In this document: one piece after another, positions 34,661-43,071 of the stretch | How positions within the stretch are numbered: the stretch's first letter is position 1 | How the letters are laid out: each line of letters begins with the position of its first letter | Assembly (NCBI RefSeq): GCF_016862435.1 | Contig: NZ_BOMY01000034.1 | Span: forward strand, 124,001 to 188,000 | From: Paractinoplanes tereljensis | GTDB lineage: Bacteria; Actinomycetota; Actinomycetes; Mycobacteriales; Micromonosporaceae | Length of the DNA stretch: 64,000 nt | Direction of reading: 5' to 3' | The notes under the pieces: model-generated | The model's input: only the letters and a program-made list of their open reading frames with translations | What the model was told of the DNA's origin: nothing | Databases searched by the model: none | Program-made: the position numbers and the translations under genes

Positions 34661-35658
34661 GGCCGCACGCTCGCGGCGGCCTGGGCGTACTGGAGCAGGG
34701 CGGTCCACCACGCGGCCTGGTCGGCGGCGTTGGTCACCTCGGCGTACCACTGGGTGCTCAGCGCCGGGCCCCGGGCGGCCAGTGGGGCCCACAGTGGGCT
34801 GGCCGACGCGGCCGCCGTCTGCACGGTTCGGCGCCAGTCGTCGGAGCGGGCCAGCGCGTACCTCTGGCGGGCGGTCCAACCCGTCGGCAGAGGGGCGAAG
34901 CGAGTCCGCACTGAGTACCACAGCTGGATCGCGGCGACCGGGTTGGTGGCGGCCACCGCCACCGCCGTCGCGGTCTGCTGCCTCGCCTCGGACCAGAGGG
35001 ACCGCTCGTCGGCCACGTACTGGGCGCGGAACTCGTCGGTGGCGATGCCGGCCGCGCTCAGCCAGCCGTAGCGCAGGAACTCGGCCACCTCGGCGTCGGT
35101 GGTCACGCCGGCGGCCCGGTCGCGGACCACGAGGCTCGGGTCGGCGTCGGCCACGCCCGACACCAATTCACGGTCGTCCTCGGTCACCAGGGCCGCGCCA
35201 TCGTCGTACGGAATCTGGGCATTGTCGTTCTTCAAGGCCGCGGCATATCCGGTGCTGGAGTAATCGGCCAGCTCCGTGTCGGTGCCGTTGGCGGCCCGCC
35301 GGGCCGTCGCGTTCACCCAGGGGTAGTACTGCGCCGGGTGGGTGTCGGCCATCCGGGTCGCGTAGTCGAGCTGGCGGGCCCGGGTCTCGGCGGCCCGGGT
35401 CGCGGCAGACGCGTAACCGGAGGCCAGGAACGCGGTGATCGCAGCGGCGCCGTCGCTGCTCAGCAGAGCCGTCCGGGCCACCGAGCGGACCGTCGCCCGC
35501 GGATCGTGGATGGACAGCCAGCGTACGAAATCGCGCTCCGCGGCGGGCGGGTCGGTCACCAAGGTCGGGGCCTCCGAAAAGGCCTGAGCCGGTGACGGCA
35601 CGGCCAGGGCACCCAGTGCTACCCCGGCGGTGGACAGCAAGAATTTCCTGCGCTTCAC
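34657..35658 (-). CDS. Secreted ALF-repeat protein
   Basis: 333 aa. The N-terminal signal MKRRKFLLSTAGVALGALAV ends near AQA; RRKFL suggests Tat export. The body is alanine-rich and helical with about four ALF-type repeats (e.g. AITAFLASGYASAA, VAEFLRYGWLSAAG), each with an ARxAL or F-L-x-x-G-Y core. ALF-repeat proteins are secreted actinobacterial proteins of unknown role. A fragment of a related gene lies at 39.04-39.15 kb. Confidence 0.83.
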   Translation of the reverse strand: MKRRKFLLSTAGVALGALAVPSPAQAFSEAPTLVTDPPAAERDFVRWLSIHDPRATVRSVARTALLSSDGAAAITAFLASGYASAATRAAETRARQLDYATRMADTHPAQYYPWVNATARRAANGTDTELADYSSTGYAAALKNDNAQIPYDDGAALVTEDDRELVSGVADADPSLVVRDRAAGVTTDAEVAEFLRYGWLSAAGIATDEFRAQYVADERSLWSEARQQTATAVAVAATNPVAAIQLWYSVRTRFAPLPTGWTARQRYALARSDDWRRTVQTAAASASPLWAPLAARGPALSTQWYAEVTNAADQAAWWTALLQYAQAAASVRP

Positions 35659-35703
35659 AAAATCTCCCCGTGTGTGTTGCGGTCAGCCATTGAAGCACAC
35701 GGA

Positions 35704-36366
35704 TCAAGCGGCCAGGCCCAGCTGCTGGATGCGGTTGATCTCGCTGCCCTGCTCGACCGCCATCTCGCCGGCCACCTCGCGCAGGCGCTCGTCGGAGCCG
35801 CCGGCCAGGACCTCCTGGGCCATCCGGACCGCGCCACGGTGGTGGGCGGTCATCATGGTCGCGAACCGGCGGTCGAAGGACGATCCCGTCAGGCCGGTCA
35901 GGGCGGTCATGTCGGCGGGGCTCTGCATGCCCGGCATGTCGGCGTGGTCGTGAGCAGCGTCACTCTCCGGCAGGCCGCGGTCGCGCAACCAGCCGCGTAG
36001 CCACGCCACCTCGGGGGCCTGGGCCGCGCCGATCCGGCCGGCCAGCGCGCGCAGCTGATCGTCGGCGGCCCGGTCGGGGGCCAGGGCGGCCATCTCGATC
36101 GCCTGTCCGTGGTGGACGATCATCATTTGCACGAACGTGGTGTCGATTGTGTTGTAGGTCGACCCGTCCGGCGCTGTGACCTGGTCGGAGTCGGTCACCC
36201 GAGCCGACTCGCCGGGGCGGCCGGGGAGCACCACGCGTACCGCCGGACTCTTTTCCGCCCGCGGAGCTGACGCCGAACCGCCCGAGGTGGCGCGCGCCGC
36301 GGCCGCCAGGCCGCCGGCCGCCGCGAGGGAGATAACGACCAAGAGGATCGATGATCTTCTAATCAC
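35704..36366 (-). CDS. DUF305 family secreted protein
   Basis: 220 aa with an N-terminal signal/anchor (SSILLVVISLAAAGGLAAA). DUF305 consists of two four-helix units with paired histidines: VQMMIVHHGQAIEMA and TMMTAHHRGAVRMAQEV, likely metal ligands. Relatives are often near copper or other metal-handling genes, but none is evident here. It is divergent from the LVIVD gene (52-bp gap), and the two may share a promoter region. Confidence 0.9.
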   Translation of the reverse strand: MIRRSSILLVVISLAAAGGLAAAARATSGGSASAPRAEKSPAVRVVLPGRPGESARVTDSDQVTAPDGSTYNTIDTTFVQMMIVHHGQAIEMAALAPDRAADDQLRALAGRIGAAQAPEVAWLRGWLRDRGLPESDAAHDHADMPGMQSPADMTALTGLTGSSFDRRFATMMTAHHRGAVRMAQEVLAGGSDERLREVAGEMAVEQGSEINRIQQLGLAA

Positions 36367-36418
36367 TCCGCTACTCTACCGACTTAGGTGAACACTGACC
36401 GTATTCGGAAGGAGCTGT

Positions 36419-37813
36419 ATGAAGCACACCGCCTCACGAGGGTGGCTGCTCACCGCCGCGGCCATGCTCGTCGCGGCGCTGGTGGCGGCGCCCGCAAACG
36501 GAGCCACTCCGGCCATCCCCGGCGTTGACGAGATCGTCAGCAGCCCGAACCTGACCCAGGTCGCGCACCTCGACAAGACCGGGCCGTTCGCCAGTTCCAC
36601 CAACTCGGACTGGGCCTTCCAAGGCCATTACGCGTACGGCGGTAACTACAACGGATTCGCCGTCTACGACATCCGTAACCCGAAGGCGCCGACCGTGGCG
36701 ACCCAGGTGCTCTGCCCGGGCTCGCAGAACGACATCTCGATCAGCGGCAACCTGCTCTTCCTCGGCACCGACTCGCAGCGCAGCAACGACTCCTGCGACA
36801 ACGTGGCCTCGACCACTGCCGCGCCCGGCGAGCGCTGGGAAGGCATCAAGATCTTCGACATCAGCGACCCGCGTACGCCGCAGTACCTCAAGTCCGTCAA
36901 GACGGACTGCGGCTCGCACACCCAGACGCTGGTGCCGGGCAAGCGCCACGACCCGAACCTGTACCTGTACATCTCCTCGTACAACCTGACGGGCGCCGAC
37001 CAGCCGAACTGCGCGCTCCCGCATGACAAGATCTCGATCATCAAGGTCCCCAAGCGGAACCCGACCGCCGCCACCGTGGTGGCCGCGCCGGTGCTGTTCC
37101 CGGACGGCGGTTACGGCGGCGGCACCGGCCAGTCGCCCACGACCGGCTGCCACGACATCACGGTGTACGCCGAGAAGGACCTCGCCGCCGGCGCCTGCAT
37201 GGGTGACGGCGTGCTCTTCGACATCTCGAAGCGCACCGCCCCGCGGGTCATCACCACGGTCCGGGACACCGTCAACTTCTCGTTCTGGCACTCCGCGACC
37301 TTCAACAACAGCGGCACGAAGGTCGTCTTCACCGACGAACTGGGTGGCGGCGGCGCCGCGACCTGCAACCCGACGATCGGTCCCGACCGCGGTGCCGACG
37401 CCGTCTACGACATCGTCCGCGGCAAGAAACTCGTCTTCGGCAGCTACTTCAAGATCCCGCGGACGAACGCCGACACCGAGAACTGCGTGGCCCACAACGG
37501 CTCGCTGATCCCGGTCCCGGGCCGCGACATCATGGTCCAGGCCTGGTACCAGGGCGGCATCTCGGTCTGGGACTTCACCAACTCGCGGCACCCGCGCGAG
37601 CTGGCCTACTGGGAGCGGGGCCCGATCTCGGCGACGCAGTTCATCGGCGGCGGTTCCTGGTCGGCGTACTGGTACAACGGCTTCATCTACTCCAACGACA
37701 TCGCCAAGGGCGTCGACGTGCTGGAGCTCAAGGACCCGCGCACCGCGGTGGCCAAGCACTTCCGCACCGACGTCTTCAACGCCCAGACCCAGGACAATTT
37801 CCTGCGCTGGTGA
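36419..37813 (+). CDS. Secreted LVIVD-repeat beta-propeller protein
   Basis: 464 aa. Signal peptide (GWLLTAAAMLVAALVAAPANGA), then repeats of the LVIVD type (GFAVYDIRNPKAPTVATQV, GIKIFDISDPRTPQYLKSV, GVLFDISKRTAPRVITTV, GISVWDFTNSRHPRELAYW), which form a propeller. Several cysteines suggest disulfides. Function unknown; these proteins are found at the cell surface. The gene ends in a strong hairpin. A relic of its 3' end is found inverted at 33.1-33.2 kb. Confidence 0.9.
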   Translation: MKHTASRGWLLTAAAMLVAALVAAPANGATPAIPGVDEIVSSPNLTQVAHLDKTGPFASSTNSDWAFQGHYAYGGNYNGFAVYDIRNPKAPTVATQVLCPGSQNDISISGNLLFLGTDSQRSNDSCDNVASTTAAPGERWEGIKIFDISDPRTPQYLKSVKTDCGSHTQTLVPGKRHDPNLYLYISSYNLTGADQPNCALPHDKISIIKVPKRNPTAATVVAAPVLFPDGGYGGGTGQSPTTGCHDITVYAEKDLAAGACMGDGVLFDISKRTAPRVITTVRDTVNFSFWHSATFNNSGTKVVFTDELGGGGAATCNPTIGPDRGADAVYDIVRGKKLVFGSYFKIPRTNADTENCVAHNGSLIPVPGRDIMVQAWYQGGISVWDFTNSRHPRELAYWERGPISATQFIGGGSWSAYWYNGFIYSNDIAKGVDVLELKDPRTAVAKHFRTDVFNAQTQDNFLRW

Positions 37814-37825
37814 AAATCTTTTAAA

Positions 37826-37856
37826 GGCCCGGCTTCCGTACGGCGGAAGCCGGGCC
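37826..37856. terminator. Hairpin terminator, copy 2 (between convergent genes)
   Basis: GGCCCGGCTTCCG and CGGAAGCCGGGCC form a perfect 13-bp stem with loop TACGG. On the minus strand it is followed by TTTAAAAGATTTT, suiting the TetR gene; on the plus strand it is preceded by that A/T tract and follows the LVIVD stop by 12 bases. Probably bidirectional. Confidence 0.8.
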
Positions 37857-37862
37857 GCCCTC

Positions 37863-38513
37863 TTAACCCCGCGGCCAACTCGAGGCCAGGCCGTCCTCGA
37901 TGAGCCGGGCCGCGCGATGGACGTCGACGGTGACCTCGCTGTGCAGTTTCGCCGGGTCCGCAGTGGTGGCCAGGTGACGGCGCAGGCTCTGGAACTGGAC
38001 GCGCCAGAGGCCGACCAGGGCGATGGCGGCGATCTGCGGCTCGGGGTCGTCGGGGTGCAGCCCGGCCCGTGCGGCGAGCAGCTCCGCGGCCACGGCGACG
38101 CAGCGATCTATCGTGTCGCTCTGATAGGCCCGCAACGATGCGGTGGAGCCGATCAGCTCGCCGAATCGCCGGTAGCCGGCGATCGCCGAGCCCGGGTCGC
38201 CGCTCTCGGCCAGGCCTGCGGTCATGGCGGTGAGCTCGGTGTCGAGGATGCGCAGCACTGCCTGCACCGGGGGCGCCGAGGAGTCGGCAAGGCCGGTGCG
38301 CAGCGCGGACACGGTGTCCTCGAGCTGGTCCAGGACCAGTGATTCCTTGGTCGGGAAGTAGTTGAAGACGGTCTTCTCCGAGACGCCGCAGGCGTCGGCG
38401 ACGTCGGACACCCGGAACGCGTCGAACCCGTGCTGCAGGAACAGCCGCGCCGCGGTATCGGACAGCTGACGGCGCATCTCGCGCTTCTTGCGCTCCCGGA
38501 GACCTTCGGTCAT
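37863..38513 (-). CDS. TetR family regulator
   Basis: 216 aa. The helix-turn-helix is at about 28-50 (FRVSDVADACGVSEKTVFNYF), preceded by a basic helix (LRERKKREMRRQLSD); a TetR_C_7-like ligand domain follows. Divergent from an SRPBCC gene, with symmetric A/T-rich sequence between (38555-38575). Probably represses that gene. The 3' end meets the shared hairpin. Confidence 0.93.
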   Translation of the reverse strand: MTEGLRERKKREMRRQLSDTAARLFLQHGFDAFRVSDVADACGVSEKTVFNYFPTKESLVLDQLEDTVSALRTGLADSSAPPVQAVLRILDTELTAMTAGLAESGDPGSAIAGYRRFGELIGSTASLRAYQSDTIDRCVAVAAELLAARAGLHPDDPEPQIAAIALVGLWRVQFQSLRRHLATTADPAKLHSEVTVDVHRAARLIEDGLASSWPRG

Positions 38514-38537
38514 GGTGCCGAGCTTAGTACAGTCTCA

Positions 38538-38575
38538 GTAAAAGTTCTGCTACTGTAAATTTACTGCGACGGTAA
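38538..38575. promoter_or_regulatory. Candidate TetR operator
   Basis: Between the divergent TetR and SRPBCC starts, GTAAATTTAC (38555-38564) is a perfect 10-bp palindrome. CAGTAAAA before it and TTAC-N7-GTAA overlapping it repeat the same half-site. Promoter and operator probably overlap here. Confidence 0.5.
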
Positions 38576-38585
38576 CTATGGAGGC

Positions 38586-39044
38586 ATGGTGAGCGAGTTT
38601 CGTATCGTCTGTGACTATCCGTACTCGATGGAACAGGTCTGGCGGGTGATGACCGAGCCCGGACTCGTCGCGCAGTGGACCGTCACCGGGCAGGGCGGGC
38701 GTCCCGAAGGCTTCGAACCCGTTGCCGGCACGCACTTCCGGTTGATCGCGAAGCCGGTGATGGGCTGGCGCGGAATCGTCGACTGCGAGGTCCTCGAGGT
38801 CGACGCACCCCGGCTGCTGCGCTACACGTGGGTCGGAGACGAGGGCGAGGCGCCCAGCTTCGTGACGTACCGGATCGAGGAGCTACCGACCGGAACCCGG
38901 TTCACCTGGGAGCACACAGGTTTCACGGGGGTCGGCGGTTTCTTCATGGCGAAGCTCCTGCGGTCGGTGCGAACCAAGATGTTGACGGTCGCGGTGCCGG
39001 CCGTCCTGGAGCAGACCTACCCACGGCCGGCAATGAATCCGTGA
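38586..39044 (+). CDS. SRPBCC/AHSA1-type protein
   Basis: 152-aa Bet v1-fold protein of the activator-of-Hsp90-like/SRPBCC group. It shows FRIVCDYPYSMEQVWRVMTE, then LRYTWVGDEGEAPSFVTYRI, typical of the family, with a conserved TRFTWEHTGF strand. A ligand-binding cavity is expected; no enzymatic residues are recognisable. GGAGG immediately upstream; an in-frame GTG at 38589 is an alternative start. Divergent from its probable TetR regulator. Confidence 0.9.
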   Translation: MVSEFRIVCDYPYSMEQVWRVMTEPGLVAQWTVTGQGGRPEGFEPVAGTHFRLIAKPVMGWRGIVDCEVLEVDAPRLLRYTWVGDEGEAPSFVTYRIEELPTGTRFTWEHTGFTGVGGFFMAKLLRSVRTKMLTVAVPAVLEQTYPRPAMNP

Positions 39045-39148
39045 CGCTCCGCGTCGCCGACACCGTGCTCACCGCCGGTTCGTCGGCGAGCCCACTGTGG
39101 TCACCGCTGGCCGCCAAGGGCCCGGCGGTGCGCAGGGCCCGCCCATAG
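39041..39148 (+). pseudogene. ALF-repeat gene fragment
   Basis: A 35-codon stretch, ADTVLTAGSSASPLWSPLAA then KGPAV, closely follows residues near the C-terminus of the intact ALF protein at 34.66-35.66 kb (RRTVQTAAASASPLWAPLAA then RGPAL). It lacks everything else and ends in an early stop, so it is a relic of a second copy, here on the plus strand. Confidence 0.7.
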
Positions 39149-39269
39149 ATCGATTCATTTCACTCCCCCGGTTTTCGGCGACGCGCGTGTTTGCATCGTC
39201 GGCTCCGGCCGGGAGACCGGACAGGCAAGCGACCGGCAAACTACCGGCAGAAGCGGTTACCTTGGCCGG

Positions 39270-40157
39270 ATGGACCATCCCGATCAGGTGGCCGGTTACG
39301 TCGCGCGGAGCGTGCTGGGTGAGGCGCACCAGCCGGAGCCGTTGGCTGCCGGGGCCTGGTCCACGGCGTACGCGCTGGCGGTCGATGGCCGGGACGTGGT
39401 GCTGCGGGTCAGCCGGCATGGCGGGGACTTCGCGAAGGACGAGGCGGTCAGCACGGTGGTGGGTGGCACGCTGCCGGTGCCGGCGATCATCGCCCGCGGT
39501 GCGAGCCACGGCTGGGCGTACGCTGTGTCGGAGCGGCTGACCGGCGTCGCGCTCGACGACCTCGACGCGAGCGGCTTCGGCGCCGTCCTGCCCGACCTGT
39601 TCGACGTCATGGACGCCATCAGCCGGATCGAGATCGGCGGCCACGGCTACGGCATCTGGGATGAGTCTCGGACAGCGAGACACCGTTCCTGGCCCGACTA
39701 TCTGCTCGCGACCGAGCACGAGACGCCGCGGGTGCCGGGCTGGCGGGCCGCCCTGGCCGCGTCCGACGTCGGCCTGGAACCGTTCGAACGAGGGCTGGCC
39801 ACGCTGCGCCGGCTCGCGCCGGAGCTGCCGGACGAGCGCCGCATGGTTCACGACGACCTGCTGGCCCGGAACCTGCTGGTCACGGGCGACCGGATCTCGG
39901 GTGTTCTGGACTGGGGCAGTGCCTGCTTCGGCGATCCGCTCTACGACGCCGCCTGGCTGCTGTACTGCCAGGGCTGGTACCCGCAGTGGTCCCCGGTCGA
40001 CCTCGAGGCGGCGATCGGCCGCCGCTGGAACCCGGATCCGGCCGCACTGCGCGCGTACCAGCTCCACATCGGCCTGGGCTCGATCGGCTACTGCGCCACC
40101 CGCGACCGCTGGGACGATGTGGCCCGCAACGCCGAGTGGCTGCTCGCGCTCGCCTGA
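39270..40157 (+). CDS. Aminoglycoside phosphotransferase (APH) family protein
   Basis: 295-aa kinase-fold protein. Brenner motif MVHDDLLARNLLV (HxDxxxxN, with D where G is usual) and metal motif VLDWGSACFGDPLYDAAWL are present; the N-terminal lobe has VVLRVSRHGG. It is closest in shape to hygromycin-B 4-O-kinase-like members. It could phosphorylate an aminoglycoside or, as for many environmental homologues, some other small molecule. Resistance is not established by sequence. Confidence 0.88.
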   Translation: MDHPDQVAGYVARSVLGEAHQPEPLAAGAWSTAYALAVDGRDVVLRVSRHGGDFAKDEAVSTVVGGTLPVPAIIARGASHGWAYAVSERLTGVALDDLDASGFGAVLPDLFDVMDAISRIEIGGHGYGIWDESRTARHRSWPDYLLATEHETPRVPGWRAALAASDVGLEPFERGLATLRRLAPELPDERRMVHDDLLARNLLVTGDRISGVLDWGSACFGDPLYDAAWLLYCQGWYPQWSPVDLEAAIGRRWNPDPAALRAYQLHIGLGSIGYCATRDRWDDVARNAEWLLALA

Positions 40158-40167
40158 CCCCTCTCGG

Positions 40168-40373
40168 TCAGAACGTGGCGATCGGGTTGACCGGGCTGCC
40201 GGACGTGCCGGCGAAGCGCACCGGCCGTCCGTGCCGCACGGCCCGAGCCGCCGCCACCCGCACGCTGTCGGTGATGTGGTTCAGGGTGCCGAGCTCGTCG
40301 TCGTCCCCCCACCGCCCCAGTTCGACAGCGCACCGAAGTACCCGAGCACGTCGTCCTGGGTCGGCAAAGTCAT
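40168..40373 (-). pseudogene. Decayed cyclase (kynurenine formamidase-like) gene
   Basis: Starts normally (MTLPTQDDVLGYFGALSNWG, ATG at 40371-40373), then continues in another frame (GRWGDDDELGTLNHITDSVR ... HGRPVRFAG), as in cyclase-family proteins. A single missing base in a G run around 40312-40319 causes the shift. The sequence stops after VNPIATF, where a normal member would have about 200 more residues including the metal-binding His motif. Clearly a remnant. Confidence 0.8.
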
Positions 40374-40382
40374 CCCAGCAAG

Positions 40383-41027
40383 TTAGCGGACGAGGCCGAT
40401 CTCGTACGCGAAGATGACGGCCTGCACCCGGTTTCGCAGGTTCAGTTTGGTCAGGATGCTGCCCACGTGGGTCTTGACCGTCGCGTCCGAGACCACCAGC
40501 TGGGCGGCGATCTCGGCGTTGGACAGGCCGGCTGCCACCGCCCGCAGCACCTCCTGCTCGCGCGGGGTGAGCTGGTCGAGAGCCGCTGTCGGCGGGCCGG
40601 GCAGGTGGGTGGCGTGGACGTCGAGGAGACGCCGGGTGATCCGGGGTGAGACGACAGCGTCGCCGCCGGCCACCGCGCGGATGGCTCGGGCCAGCTCGTC
40701 GACCGGCACGTCCTTGAGGACGAAACCGCTCGCGCCGGCCCGCAACGCCGCGAAGGCGTACTCGTCGAGGTCGAAGGTGGTCAGGATGAGCACCCGGGCG
40801 GCCGGGTCGCGGGCCATGATCCGGCGGGTGGCCTCGATGCCGTCGACCCCGGGCATCCGTACGTCCATGAGCGTCACGTCCGGGCTCAGCTCGGCGGCCA
40901 GCCGGACCGCCTCGGCGCCGTCCGGTGCCTCGCCGACGATGTCGATGTCGTCGGTCTCCTCGAGGATCATCCGGAACCCGGTCCGGATGAGGGCCTGATC
41001 GTCGACCAGCAGGAGGCGAATGCTCAT
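40383..41027 (-). CDS. NarL/LuxR-type response regulator
   Basis: 214 aa. Receiver with D9/D10, phospho-acceptor D55 (LMDVRMPG) and K105-type lysine (FVLKD), then a LuxR helix-turn-helix (about 150-210: LTPREQEVLRAVAAGLSNAE, VSDATVKTHVGSIL). ATG at 41027 overlaps the kinase stop as ATGA. It forms a two-component pair with the upstream kinase. No nearby target is obvious. Confidence 0.95.
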   Translation of the reverse strand: MSIRLLLVDDQALIRTGFRMILEETDDIDIVGEAPDGAEAVRLAAELSPDVTLMDVRMPGVDGIEATRRIMARDPAARVLILTTFDLDEYAFAALRAGASGFVLKDVPVDELARAIRAVAGGDAVVSPRITRRLLDVHATHLPGPPTAALDQLTPREQEVLRAVAAGLSNAEIAAQLVVSDATVKTHVGSILTKLNLRNRVQAVIFAYEIGLVR

Positions 41028-42340
41028 CGCGCCACCGCGTCGATCGGCAGGGCCAGGCGGGCACGGACCCGCCATCCCCCACGGGGATCGGGCCCCGCGC
41101 TGACCTCGCCGCCGTAGACCGCGGCCCGCTCCCGCATCCCGGCCAGCCCGCGGCCAACCACCGGGCGGCCCACCCCGAAAGCCCCGTCACCGTCCAGGCC
41201 GTCGCCAATACCCGGGCGGCGGCCTGCCGCGAGAGGCCCGTCGTCGTGCACCTCGACAGTCACCGCGCCGGGGCCCCCGGTGATGGTGACGCTGACCCGG
41301 TGGGCGCCGGACGCGTGTTTGAGGGTGTTGGTCAGGGCCTCCTGGACGATGCGGTAGACCGTCAGTTCGGCCCCGGGCGGCAGGTCGGTGGGCAGGTCGG
41401 TGACGGCTGACGTGACGGTCAGGCCGGTGGACCGGACCTGGTCGAGCAGGTCGTCCAGCTGGGCCAGGCCCGGCTGTGGATGGCGGTCGTCCAGGGGCTG
41501 CTCGGTGTGCAGCACGCCGAGCAGGCGGCGCATCTCGGCGAGGGCCTGGCGGCCGGTGACCGCTACCTGGCGCATCGCCTCGCCGGCCCGCTGCGGTTCG
41601 GCGGCCTGCTTGCGGGCCGCCCCCTCGGACAGCGTCACCATGACCGACAGGCTGTGGGCGACGACGTCGTGCATCTCCCGGGCGATCCGGGTCCGTTCGG
41701 CGGCCGCGGCGATGATCGCCTGCTGGTCGCGCTCGCGTTCCAGCCGGGCCGCCCGCTCGGCGAGGGCGTCCAGGGCGCCTCGCCGATAACGCACGCTGAC
41801 CCCCAGCAGCAGTACGGCAACCACCGGACCGGAGAGCAACACCAACGTCCCGGTCCACGACCCGGTCCCGGCCCACAACCCGATCTCCGGCCAGCGGACG
41901 GCGGTCAGCAGGGCACCCACCTCGACCACCCCGCCCGCGACGACCGCCACCCGCGTCGGGCAGCGGCTCGCCACCGTGTAGAGGTAGATCAACAGGGCCA
42001 GGTCGGCGGCCGGTCGCACCCCGGCCAGCCAATGCGCCAGCGCCACGGCCGCCGCGAAGGCGAAGGTCGTGACCGGAAATCGCCGACGCCAGCACAGCGG
42101 GACCACCAGCAGGGCGCTGAACAGCACCAACGCGCCGAACTGCCGCTCCGAGTGGGTGGCGTGATAGTAGAGCTGGGGCACCGTCCCGGCCGCCGCAACC
42201 ACCGCCAGCAGCACATCGGCCGCCAAAGCGTGCCGGCCGACCGCCGCCGCGGCACGGCTTGCGGCCCGACTGGCCGCGGTGGGACGCGGGCTGTCCGACA
42301 ACCAGGCGTGCCACCACGCCACCACGTGTCGAAGCGTCAT
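41024..42340 (-). CDS. NarL-family sensor histidine kinase
   Basis: 438 aa. About five or six N-terminal helices (35-205) act as a membrane sensor, then a HisKA_3 domain with phospho-acceptor H224 in IAREMHDVVAHSLSVM, and an ATPase domain (YRIVQEALTNTLKHA, GRGLAGMRERA). This is the common DesK/LiaS-like actinobacterial type, which senses membrane state or envelope stress. ATG at 42340 chosen because MTLRHVVAWW precedes the first helix. Overlaps its regulator by four bases. Confidence 0.94.
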   Translation of the reverse strand: MTLRHVVAWWHAWLSDSPRPTAASRAASRAAAAVGRHALAADVLLAVVAAAGTVPQLYYHATHSERQFGALVLFSALLVVPLCWRRRFPVTTFAFAAAVALAHWLAGVRPAADLALLIYLYTVASRCPTRVAVVAGGVVEVGALLTAVRWPEIGLWAGTGSWTGTLVLLSGPVVAVLLLGVSVRYRRGALDALAERAARLERERDQQAIIAAAAERTRIAREMHDVVAHSLSVMVTLSEGAARKQAAEPQRAGEAMRQVAVTGRQALAEMRRLLGVLHTEQPLDDRHPQPGLAQLDDLLDQVRSTGLTVTSAVTDLPTDLPPGAELTVYRIVQEALTNTLKHASGAHRVSVTITGGPGAVTVEVHDDGPLAAGRRPGIGDGLDGDGAFGVGRPVVGRGLAGMRERAAVYGGEVSAGPDPRGGWRVRARLALPIDAVAR

Positions 42341-42483
42341 GCCGGTCAGCCTAGGTAATCGGCCGCCGGAATCCGTCCGCCCTGGGTTGGAACTTGGTCT
42401 CCACCTTTGGTAGGAGACCCCGGGGAAGAAGACCATCACCGGGCCCGAGGCTTTCGGACCGCACTTTCCGTACGGTCGCATTC

Positions 42484-43071
42484 ATGCCATTCGAAACGAG
42501 CCCAGCCTACGACCGAGTTCTGGCCGACGACCGGAATTATCACATCGTATTCCTCGTCGTCGGCGGCCTTTTCACCCTGCTCCTGGTGGTCTTTATGGTC
42601 TTTTCCCGGCTGCAATTCAAAAGGGCCGGAAGCAGGTTCGAGCGGCGAACATATCTCTCCTTCGGCGCGGCCGGCCTGACCCTTGTCCTATTCATGGCCC
42701 TGGCCCTGTGGGCCAACGTGACCAGCGTCGTCAACCCGCGCAAGACGCTGGCCGGAACGACCTTCTCCCCCGTCGGCGAAGCCTGGCTCAGCGATGGCCG
42801 CGCCCAGATCTCGCCACTGCTCCAGCAGGCGATCGACGACCGTCTCGCGTGGCAGCGACCGAAGGCCGTCATCTGCGCCATTCTGCTCGTGGCATGCGTG
42901 ACGCTCACCGTGTTTCTCTGGCGACGGCTTCTTCGCCGGTCCACCGCCGGAAAGCTGGCAGTGACCGGCGGAGTCCTTTCTGCCGCCGCCTGCGTGTTGC
43001 TGATGTTCATGGTCATCGGCAACGCCGAAGGCGCATTGGCACCACTGACGCTGACCGTGATCTACGGCTGA
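42484..43071 (+). CDS. Hypothetical four-helix membrane protein
   Basis: 195 aa, with hydrophobic segments at about 22-42, 58-78, 130-147 and 156-178, and an extracellular loop (about 80-125) containing NPRKTLAGTTFSPVGEAWLS. No family recognised. Divergent from the histidine kinase (143 bp), so a possible regulatory target or sensor partner. Its end overlaps the convergent ligase gene by ten bases. Confidence 0.8.
   Translation: MPFETSPAYDRVLADDRNYHIVFLVVGGLFTLLLVVFMVFSRLQFKRAGSRFERRTYLSFGAAGLTLVLFMALALWANVTSVVNPRKTLAGTTFSPVGEAWLSDGRAQISPLLQQAIDDRLAWQRPKAVICAILLVACVTLTVFLWRRLLRRSTAGKLAVTGGVLSAAACVLLMFMVIGNAEGALAPLTLTVIYG

Noticed and set aside
39270-40157. APH-family gene as a proven aminoglycoside resistance gene
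   Set aside because: Motifs show only the kinase fold; the family also phosphorylates other small molecules.
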